A model generated the notes under the pieces. The model did no database searches, was not told where the DNA came from, and saw only the letters and a program-made list of their open reading frames with translations. DNA of 38,451 bases from Thiobacillus sp. (GTDB lineage: Bacteria > Pseudomonadota > Gammaproteobacteria > Burkholderiales > Thiobacillaceae): NCBI GenBank assembly GCA_019459325.1, contig JAIBFA010000077.1:1-38451 (forward strand). The letters are read 5' to 3'. This document shows positions 32,280 to 38,451 of this stretch, piece after piece. Made by a program: the position numbers and the translations under genes. The stretch's first letter is position 1. Every line of letters starts with the position of its first letter.

Positions 32280-33746
32280 ATGCCACCTATCGTGAAACTC
32301 ACCGACTCCACATTATTCAGGCAACAGGCGCTGATCGGCGGCGAATGGCAGGACGCTGCCGACGGCGCGCACTTCACTGTTCATAACCCGGCCAATGCGA
32401 AACTCGTCGGTCACGCGCCGCGCTGCAGCGCAGCCGACACCCAACACGCAATCGAAGCCGCGCACGCTGCCTTTGCCGGCTGGCGCGACACCCCCGCCAA
32501 AACCCGCGCGCAACTGCTGCGCCGCTGGTTCGACCTGATCCTCGCCCACCGCGACGACCTCGCCGCGATCATGGTGTCCGAGCAGGGCAAGCCGCTCGCC
32601 GAGGCGCGCGGAGAGATCGACTATGCGGCGAGTTTCATCGAGTGGTTCGCCGAGGAAGCGCGACGCGTCTATGGCGACGTGGTGCCGTCGCCGTGGGCGG
32701 ACCGGCGCATGTTCACGCTGAAGCAGCCGGTGGGGGTGGCCGCGCTGATCACGCCGTGGAATTTCCCTGCTGCCATGCTCACCCGAAAAGCCGGCGCGGC
32801 GCTCGCTGCCGGCTGCACGGTGGTGGCGAAGCCGGCGTCGCAGACGCCGTTCACCGCGCTGGCGCTGGCCGAGCTGGCGCAGCGCGCAGGGTTGCCGCCG
32901 GGCGTGCTGAACGTAGTCACCGGCGACGCGGCGATGATCGGCGGCGTGCTGACTTCGCACCCGCGGGTACGCAAGGTGTCGTTCACCGGCTCGACCGCGG
33001 TAGGCAAGCAGCTTCTCGCACAGAGCGCTGGCACGCTCAAGCACGTCTCGCTCGAACTCGGCGGCAACGCGCCCTTCATCGTGTTCGACGACGCCGACCT
33101 CGACGCGGCGGTGGCGGGCGCACTTGCCAGCAAGTACCGCAACAGCGGGCAGACCTGCGTGTGCGCCAACCGAGTGTTCGTGCAGGACGCGATTTACGAC
33201 GCCTTCGCCGAAAAGTTCAGCGCCGCGGTGGCGCAGCTGAGGGTAGGGGAGGGCTTCATGCCGGGCGTAGAAACCGGCCCGCTGATCAGCACCGCCGCGC
33301 TCGCCAAGGTCGAAACCCACATCGCCGCCGCGCTCGCTCACGGCGCGACGCTGCTCACCGGCGGCCATCGCCACGCGCTCGGCGGGCAGTTCTTCGAGCC
33401 GACGGTACTCGCCGGCTGCACGCCCGCCATGCAGATCTGCCGCGACGAGACCTTCGGTCCGGTGGCGCCGCTGATCCACTTCCGCGACGAAGCCGAAGTC
33501 ATCCGCATGGCCAACGACACCGAGTTTGGGCTGGCCGCCTACGCCTACACGCGCGATCTCGGCCGCGCCTGGAGGCTGGCCGAGCAGCTCGACTACGGCA
33601 TGGTCGGCATCAATGCCGGCGTGATTTCCACCGCCGAGGCGGCGTTCGGCGGCGTCAAGCAATCAGGGCTGGGGCGCGAAGGCGGGCGCAGCGGCATCGA
33701 CGAATACCTGGACAGCAAATATGTGAATCTGGGAGGGCTGGGGTGA
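32280..33746 (+). CDS. gabD: Succinate-semialdehyde dehydrogenase (NAD(P)+)
   Basis: A 488-residue aldehyde dehydrogenase that oxidises succinate semialdehyde to succinate in 4-aminobutyrate and related catabolism. GGGG lies just before ATG 32280. The cofactor region ITPWNFPAAMLTRKAGAALA (about 156-175) and FTGSTAVGKQL are present, the general base is E259 (VSLELGG) and the nucleophile C293 (GQTCVCANR). The second cysteine two residues on (C295) matches the redox switch described for E. coli GabD. The stop overlaps the next gene's GTG start. No GABA transaminase is in the window, so another semialdehyde remains possible. Confidence 0.88.
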   Translation: MPPIVKLTDSTLFRQQALIGGEWQDAADGAHFTVHNPANAKLVGHAPRCSAADTQHAIEAAHAAFAGWRDTPAKTRAQLLRRWFDLILAHRDDLAAIMVSEQGKPLAEARGEIDYAASFIEWFAEEARRVYGDVVPSPWADRRMFTLKQPVGVAALITPWNFPAAMLTRKAGAALAAGCTVVAKPASQTPFTALALAELAQRAGLPPGVLNVVTGDAAMIGGVLTSHPRVRKVSFTGSTAVGKQLLAQSAGTLKHVSLELGGNAPFIVFDDADLDAAVAGALASKYRNSGQTCVCANRVFVQDAIYDAFAEKFSAAVAQLRVGEGFMPGVETGPLISTAALAKVETHIAAALAHGATLLTGGHRHALGGQFFEPTVLAGCTPAMQICRDETFGPVAPLIHFRDEAEVIRMANDTEFGLAAYAYTRDLGRAWRLAEQLDYGMVGINAGVISTAEAAFGGVKQSGLGREGGRSGIDEYLDSKYVNLGGLG

Positions 33747-34189
33747 GCACGCGCGCAGCCCGCATCGAAAACCTTCCGCTGCGCAGCCTGCCCGGCGCCC
33801 TTATGACACCGGTTTTCGCCGTATTCGTGCTGTGGAGCGCCGCGCCGGAAACCGTCCAGGCTGCGCTGCCCGTGCCCAAACACCTGATCAGTCCCGGCAC
33901 GCCCGGGATCGAAGATCCGGATTACCTTGTTCAGCGCTATCTGGATGCAGTGGATCGGGGAGAACTGAAGATATTCGGCCAAACGCTTGCCCGCTCCATG
34001 ATCGTCCCGGCCCGCGTCGAATATGTCTACGAGCTTTCCAGCCGGACGACCCGAATCAAGGTCCACTCGAATCTGAAAGAGCCGCTTCCGGTGCCTGGCC
34101 AGCCTGATTGCCGGATTCTGGGGGTGGGTGCGGTCTTGGAGGACGGCATCATCACTGAAATTGAATCCCACGTCTGGATAAAGCCGTGA
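33743..34189 (+). CDS. Exported hypothetical protein
   Basis: A 148-residue protein whose GTG start overlaps the gabD stop (GTGA). The N-terminus has a hydrophobic stretch PVFAVFVLWSAAPETVQAA (about 22-40) that fits a signal peptide; the alternative ATG 33803 would start directly at it. The mature part contains EDPDYLVQRYLDAVDRGELK, then RVEYVYELSSRTTRIKV and a C-terminal ILGVGAVLEDGIITEIESHVW strand pattern. I do not recognise the family. It may be co-translated with gabD but has no obvious functional link. Confidence 0.65.
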   Translation: MSTRAARIENLPLRSLPGALMTPVFAVFVLWSAAPETVQAALPVPKHLISPGTPGIEDPDYLVQRYLDAVDRGELKIFGQTLARSMIVPARVEYVYELSSRTTRIKVHSNLKEPLPVPGQPDCRILGVGAVLEDGIITEIESHVWIKP

Positions 34190-34207
34190 GCGCTGCCAGC
34201 TGACAGC

Positions 34208-35110
34208 ATGAAGCCGGCCGGCCCTTCACGCACCCTCATCGTCATCGGCGCCGCCAGCGGCGCCGGCGCGCCCGATTGGGCCACCGCCGAGGGGCCGGAC
34301 GCGCTGCGCCATTATCGGGTGTTTCACGACACGCCGCTGCAGCACGTGGAGTGGGATTCAATCCTGCGCGTGCCGCGCGAAGCGCAGGCCACGCCGCTGC
34401 ACGCCGTCGCCGCGCTCGGCGCGCGGCTGGCTGCGGAAGTCGAACGCGTTCTCCATGCCGGCCATTTCCCGCTGGTGGTCGGTGGCGACCATTCCTGCGC
34501 GATCGGCACCTGGAGCGGTGTGCATCATGCGCTGGCGGAGCGCGGGCCGCTCGGCCTGATCTGGATCGATGCCCACATGGACAGCCACACTTTCGCCACG
34601 ACGCCGAGCGGACAGATTCACGGCATGCCGCTCGCCTGCCTGCTCGGCCACGGCGAAGCGGCGCTCACCGCGATCGACGGCGCGGAGGCCAAGCTGCGCC
34701 CCGAGCACGTGTGTCTGATCGGCGTGCGCAGTTACGAGGCGGGCGAGGCCGCGCTGCTGCACCGGCTGGGGGTGCGGGTGTTCGACATGGATGAAATTCG
34801 TCTGCGCGGGTTGGCTGCGGTGTTCGACGAGGCGCTCGCCATCGTGCTGCAGGGCACTGCGGGCTTCGGTGTGAGCGTGGATCTCGACGCGCTCGACCCC
34901 GAGGAGGAGCCAGGCGTGAGCACGCCGGTGCCCGGCGGCCTGCATCGCGCCGAACTCGCCGCGGCCTTGTCCCGTTTGCGCGGCAACCCGGCCTTCGTGG
35001 CGATGGAGATCGTCGAGTACAACCCGCGGCGGGACCACAGGCACGCCACCGCCGACGCTGCCGGCGCGCTGGTCGACGCGATCACGCCGCTGAAGCCCGC
35101 CCCGCGCTAG
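34208..35110 (+). CDS. Arginase/agmatinase-family ureohydrolase (arginase-like)
   Basis: A 300-residue binuclear manganese hydrolase. All metal ligands are visible: H95 in GGDHS, D121-A-H123-M-D125 with a following H127, and D225/D227 in SVDLDALDP. The EIVEYNPRRD segment near the C-terminus is typical of arginases (E-x-N-P), which split arginine to ornithine and urea. The length matches RocF. It sits 18 bases after the exported hypothetical gene and faces the convergent rhodanese fusion gene, with only 3 bases between their ends. Agmatinase or guanidinobutyrase activity is the alternative; no urease or other arginine genes are nearby. Confidence 0.85.
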   Translation: MKPAGPSRTLIVIGAASGAGAPDWATAEGPDALRHYRVFHDTPLQHVEWDSILRVPREAQATPLHAVAALGARLAAEVERVLHAGHFPLVVGGDHSCAIGTWSGVHHALAERGPLGLIWIDAHMDSHTFATTPSGQIHGMPLACLLGHGEAALTAIDGAEAKLRPEHVCLIGVRSYEAGEAALLHRLGVRVFDMDEIRLRGLAAVFDEALAIVLQGTAGFGVSVDLDALDPEEEPGVSTPVPGGLHRAELAAALSRLRGNPAFVAMEIVEYNPRRDHRHATADAAGALVDAITPLKPAPR

Positions 35111-35113
35111 CGG

Positions 35114-36477
35114 CTATTCGAACTCCATTGCCCGATACACCCGTCCGGCATTGCTGCGCGCGAGCTCGTCGGCGGTGTGCAGGTGCAGGTAGGACGACTG
35201 GTCGACCTTGTAGGCGTCGTCGAGCGAGCCGCCATTCTTGATGACTTCGGCGACTTTTTCGCGCAGGTGCACCAGGTAGTCGCGCGTCCACTTGCGCACC
35301 GTCGCCATGTCGGTGGGTCCGCCGTGGCCCGGGATGACGGTCTCGGCGCCCAATGCCTCGAACTTGTCCCAGGTCTCGATCCACTTGGCGGTGTCGGTGT
35401 CCTCGAAGATCGGCAGCATGCGGATGTGGAAGGCGGTGTCGCCGGCGATCACCAGCTTTTTCTCGGGCAGCCAGACCATGCTGTCGCCGTGGCTGTGCGA
35501 GGAACCGAGGTGCAGTATCTGCAGGTTCCACGTACCCATTTTCAGGTCGAGCCTGTCGTTGTAGAGCTTGTCCGGCATCACGAACTCGGTCTTGAAGGCC
35601 TTGTCGCGCGCGCGGGCACGCATGACCTCCAGCGAGTCGTAGCCGGTCTTTTCCATGTAGGCCGCGGTGTCACGGTGGGCGATGATGGTGGCGCCCTGCT
35701 CCTTCCAGTATTTGGAACCGAGCATGGCATGGCCCTGGCTGTTTTCCAGCACCACGTATTTCACCGGCTGGCTGGTGCGCTTCTTGATTTCCTCGTGCAG
35801 GCTTTGCGCCAGCAGGTAGTTGTCGCCGGCGTTCACCACCAGCACGCCGTCGTCGGTGATGACGAAGGACAGGTTGTTGTTGTGGCCGGAGTTTTCATAG
35901 GTGCCCGGCGCGGTGGCGCCGATCGCCGACCACACGCCGGGAATCACTTCCTGCGGCAGGTCGTAGAGGAAGGACGCGGGCGCCTTGTCGAGCAGGCGCA
36001 CCGGCAGGCCGGCGCGCTTCCAGTTGACGAAGCCGTCGCGGTAGTTCTTCACGTTCTTGTAGCCGAGCTTGATCAGCGTCTCGGCGGCGAGCGGACTGCG
36101 CTGGCTGACGCCGCAGTAGACGACGATGGGCGTGGTCTTGTCCGGGGCACCGCCACCTCGATCTGGAATTCCAGCTGGCCGCGCGTGATGTTGAAAAAGA
36201 GCGGCGCGTCGATGTGGCCCGACAGCGCCAGCTCGGCAGGCGTGCGCACGTCGATCACCACGGTTTTGGGCTGCGTCTTCAGTTGCGCCAGCAGGCCCGC
36301 GGTGTCGAGCTGCGGCACCCGCTCGTTGGCTGTGTCGAGCACGCGTTGCGCGGCCTGGGTGACTGCGGGGGCTTCGGGCGGGGGCATGATGACAGCCGAA
36401 AGGTTTTGCGCCTGCGCCATGGAACCCGACAGCAACACGGCAGGAAGCAGAGCACGCAGAAAACGGGAAGGCTTCAT
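35114..36477 (-). pseudogene. Frameshifted rhodanese-metallo-beta-lactamase fusion, exported
   Basis: Two leftward frames together encode one exported protein of about 450 residues. The first begins at ATG 36477 (AAGGAG six bases ahead), with a signal peptide ending about AQAQ and the first half of a rhodanese domain (TVVIDVRTPAELALSGHIDAP). The reading frame is lost at the C-run 36147-36144. Adding one C restores the second half of the rhodanese (VVYCGVSQRSPLAA with the catalytic cysteine, then GYKNVKNYRDGFVNWKRAGLP) and runs into a metallo-beta-lactamase domain. The usual HxHxDH of that domain reads NSQGHAML, while later ligand motifs (HSHGDS, GDTAFH, PGHGGP) are kept. The break is a homopolymer change, so it is either a recent pseudogene or a sequencing error. 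Confidence 0.85.
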
Positions 36478-36525
36478 CTCAGTCTCCTTTTGTTTTTCCC
36501 GGCCCCGGGGCCTTGTCAGTTCATT

Positions 36526-37164
36526 CTAGTCCGACGTCATGCCGACGAAGGGATTCTCGCGACGCTCGTGTCCGAACGTGGACATCGCACCGTGTCCCGG
36601 CACGAAGCGCACATCGTCGCCGAGCGGGAACAGCTTGTCGCGGATGGCTGCCAGAAGCGCCGCGTGATCGCCGCGCGGAAAATCGGTGCGGCCGATCGAG
36701 CCCTTGAACAGCACGTCGCCGACAAAGGCGAGGCGCGCCTGCGGCTGAAAAAACACCACATGGCCGGGGGTGTGGCCGGGGCAATGCAGCACGTCGAATT
36801 GGATCGAGCCGACCTCCACCCGGTCGCCGTCGTTCAGCCACTGGTCGGGGCTGAACGCCACCGCTGGCGGAAATCCGAACAGCTCGGCCTGCTGCGGCAA
36901 CAGGTCGAGCCAGAACTGCTCTTCGTGCTGCGGGCCGATGATGGGGAGGCCGAGTGCGTCGCGCAATTCCACTGCGGCGCCGACGTGGTCGAGGTGGCCG
37001 TGGGTGAGCAGAATCTTTTCCAGAGTGAGGCCGCGCTGCGCGACTTCCGCCAGCAGGCGCTCCGCCTCGCCGCCGGGATCGATCAGCGCGGCGCGGCCCG
37101 CTTCGTCCCACACCAGCGAGCAGTTCTGTTGATACGGGGTGACGGGGAGAATGGTAAATTCCAT
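36526..37164 (-). CDS. MBL-fold hydrolase, glyoxalase II/YcbL-like
   Basis: A 212-residue cytoplasmic zinc hydrolase. The frame is open further up, but ATG 37164 begins the natural N-terminus MEFTILPVTPYQQNCSLVWD; an ATG three codons earlier is also possible. The metal site is complete: THGHLDH (about 57-63), the HCPGHTPGHV block, FVGDVLFKGSIGRTDFPRGD, and the final VPGHG. This matches the small YcbL-like branch of glyoxalase II, which hydrolyses S-lactoylglutathione or related thioesters. It is divergent from the thioredoxin-HEAT gene and lies 48 bases upstream of the rhodanese fusion, with which it may share a transcript. Confidence 0.88.
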   Translation of the reverse strand: MEFTILPVTPYQQNCSLVWDEAGRAALIDPGGEAERLLAEVAQRGLTLEKILLTHGHLDHVGAAVELRDALGLPIIGPQHEEQFWLDLLPQQAELFGFPPAVAFSPDQWLNDGDRVEVGSIQFDVLHCPGHTPGHVVFFQPQARLAFVGDVLFKGSIGRTDFPRGDHAALLAAIRDKLFPLGDDVRFVPGHGAMSTFGHERRENPFVGMTSD

Positions 37165-37220
37165 GCAGCCCATTATCCTGCCACGCCACCATTCAACCAA
37201 TCGCATTCGACCCATCGCCC

Positions 37221-37859
37221 ATGCCCGCACCCGACGCCCTGCTGCTGATCTCCACCCACTGCCCGCATTGCCCGGCGATGCTGTCCGCACTCGCCGATCT
37301 GGTGAAGCAGGGCACGATCGGCCGCCTCGAAGCGGTCAATCTGGAGCAGCATCCCGAAGTGGGACAAGCGCTCGGCGTGCGCTCGGTGCCGTGGCTGCGC
37401 ATCGGACGCATCGAACTCGCCGGCGTGCACGGCAAGGCCGAGCTCGCCGAGTGGGCGGCCAAGGCCGACAGCGAAGCCGGCCTGGCCGATTACTTTCACA
37501 TGCTGCTGAAGGAAGGCCAGTTGCCCAAAGCACAGGCACTGATCGAGGCCGACCCCGCCCTGCTGGCGGCGGTGCTGCCCATCGTCGGCAATGTCGACGC
37601 CAGCCTAAACGTGCGGCTGGGCGCCGGCGTGCTGCTGGAAAACTTTGCCGGCAGCGACGCCCTGCGCGCGTTGCTGCCGCGCCTGGGCGAGCTGTCACAA
37701 CATGCGGATGCGCGGGTGCGCGCGGATGCCTGCCATTATCTCGGATTGACCGGCGATGCCGCCGTGAAGTCGTGGCTGGATGCACGACTGACCGACGATG
37801 ATGCCGACGTGCGCGAGATCGCGGCCGAGAGCCTGGACAAGCTGCCGTCTGCTGCCTAG
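37221..37859 (+). CDS. Thioredoxin-fold protein with HEAT-repeat C-terminus
   Basis: A 212-residue soluble protein. Residues 1 to about 80 form a thioredoxin-like domain with an STHCPHCPAM active site: CPHC at 14-17, the DsbA-type dipeptide rather than the CGPC of thioredoxin, and the cis-proline loop RSVPWLRIG (about 54-62). From about 90 on there are helical pairs of HEAT type, for example SLNVRLGAGVLLENFAG, ADARVRADACHYLGLTGD and DDADVREIAAESLDKL. The repeats would serve protein binding, so a disulfide-linked or redox-switched adaptor is plausible. It has no signal peptide, so it acts in the cytoplasm. A strong terminator follows. Confidence 0.85.
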   Translation: MPAPDALLLISTHCPHCPAMLSALADLVKQGTIGRLEAVNLEQHPEVGQALGVRSVPWLRIGRIELAGVHGKAELAEWAAKADSEAGLADYFHMLLKEGQLPKAQALIEADPALLAAVLPIVGNVDASLNVRLGAGVLLENFAGSDALRALLPRLGELSQHADARVRADACHYLGLTGDAAVKSWLDARLTDDDADVREIAAESLDKLPSAA

Positions 37860-37905
37860 TCGCAGGCTGGCCCCGCTCCGCCTTCGCTGCTATAGTTTCG
37901 GCCAT

Positions 37906-37934
37906 ACCGCCCGGGCTTCGGCCCGGGCGGTTTT
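37906..37934 (+). terminator. Rho-independent terminator before rnk
   Basis: ACCGCCCGGGC (37906-37916) and GCCCGGGCGGT (37921-37931) form a perfect 11-bp stem with a TTCG tetraloop, followed by TTTT and, after CA, another TTTT. It ends the thioredoxin-HEAT transcript about 47 bases past its stop and 30 bases before the rnk start. Confidence 0.92.
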
Positions 37935-37963
37935 CATTTTGCGCCCTGCTGAAGGAGATCGTC

Positions 37964-38380
37964 ATGGAAATCACGAACCGCCCCGCCATCACCGTATCTG
38001 AGCGCGATCTGGAGCGCCTCGAAGCGATGCTCGCGAGTCTGCCGGACAACCAGCCCGGTGCGGATGCGCTGCGCGAGGAACTCGATCGTGCGCACATTGC
38101 GCCTTCGGAACAGATGCCGCCCGATGTCGTGACGATGAATTCGCGCATCCGCTTCGTGGTCGAGCCTGCCGGCAAGGAAGTGGAAAAGACCCTGGTGTAT
38201 CCCCGCGACTTCACCGGCCAAGCGGATCAGCTGTCAGTGGCCGCCCCGGCCGGCATCGCCGTGCTCGGCCTCGCGATCGGCCAGCACATTGAGTGGTGCG
38301 TGCCGGGCGGATCTACCGTGTGCGCACGCATCGTCGACGTTAGCTATCAACCCGAACGGGCCGGCAATTACATGCTCTGA
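37964..38380 (+). CDS. rnk: Regulator of nucleoside diphosphate kinase
   Basis: A 138-residue protein of the Rnk branch of GreA/GreB-like factors, which bind RNA polymerase in the secondary channel. AAGGAG stands 6 bases ahead of ATG 37964. A short helical N-terminal part (to about 50: ERDLERLEAMLASLPD) is followed by the FKBP-like GreA C-terminal fold: VTMNSRIRFVVEP, LVYPRDF and ISVAAPAGIAVLGLAIGQHIEW-like strands (here LSVAAPAGIAVLGL). The short coiled coil fits Rnk, which does not rescue stalled polymerase as Gre factors do. It starts just after an intrinsic terminator, so it needs its own promoter or read-through. Confidence 0.9.
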   Translation: MEITNRPAITVSERDLERLEAMLASLPDNQPGADALREELDRAHIAPSEQMPPDVVTMNSRIRFVVEPAGKEVEKTLVYPRDFTGQADQLSVAAPAGIAVLGLAIGQHIEWCVPGGSTVCARIVDVSYQPERAGNYML

Positions 38381-38451
38381 TCCGGTGGGCGTTGGGCGCG
38401 CCACGTCCACACTTCTTTTTCCCCTCTGCGCCCCATGTGCGTCCCCCCCCC

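Noticed and set aside
1-38451. CRISPR array, rRNA genes, insertion sequences or an integrase
   Set aside because: No regularly spaced repeats, no rRNA sequence, and no transposase or tyrosine recombinase motifs were found; the integrase is expected outside the window.

Overview
The window is GC-rich, most likely betaproteobacterial chromosome in two parts. The part from the left edge to about 15677 is the right-hand portion of an integrated mobile island. The part from about 15678 to the end is ordinary chromosome. The junction is a tRNA-Phe 3' fragment (15634-15677) that has lost its 5' half but keeps its native terminator (15685-15722). This is the signature of an element integrated into the 3' end of tRNA-Phe. 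The intact tRNA and the integrase should lie to the left of the window. A betaproteobacterium is inferred from the tRNA-Phe sequence and from the chromosomal gene types; no 16S rRNA or other marker is present, so this is an inference.

Island, 1-15677. The left edge cuts a leftward gene for a P-loop ATPase that resembles XPD/DinG iron-sulfur helicases. Divergent from it is a tight six-gene rightward operon (1255-10964). It encodes a type III-like restriction subunit (helicase plus PD-(D/E)XK nuclease), its beta-class DNA methyltransferase, a TIGR04255-family protein, two overlapping small unknown genes, and a UvrD-type helicase with a RelE-like N-terminus. I read this as a composite anti-phage or anti-plasmid cassette. 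Next come two small leftward island genes (one DUF6573-like) and about 1 kb with no credible protein gene but many strong hairpins (11716-12696). After that are a winged-helix/nuclease-like protein of replication-relaxation type, a BrnT/BrnA-like toxin-antitoxin pair with its own promoter and palindromic operator, an unknown small gene, and an AlpA-like regulator beside the attachment site.

Chromosome, 15678-38451. A tripartite TRAP transporter (dctP, dctQ, dctM) is followed by tartronate semialdehyde reductase, hydroxypyruvate/glycerate dehydrogenase and malate synthase G. This looks like uptake and assimilation of a C2/C3 hydroxy- or oxo-acid through glyoxylate and glycerate. A leftward two-gene signalling operon follows: a histidine kinase with an HDOD-like N-terminus, then a REC-PAS-GGDEF-EAL c-di-GMP response regulator. 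Then come a D,D-endopeptidase (PbpG-like), an AEC-family permease translationally coupled to a second tartronate semialdehyde reductase, YceI, succinate-semialdehyde dehydrogenase, an exported unknown protein and an arginase-family enzyme. The right end carries a frameshifted rhodanese-metallo-beta-lactamase fusion, a glyoxalase II-like hydrolase, a thioredoxin-HEAT repeat protein and Rnk.

The most promising material for follow-up is the six-gene restriction/helicase operon, the hairpin-rich non-coding region of the island, the tandem-repeat acidic insert in DctM, and the rhodanese fusion with an altered metal site.
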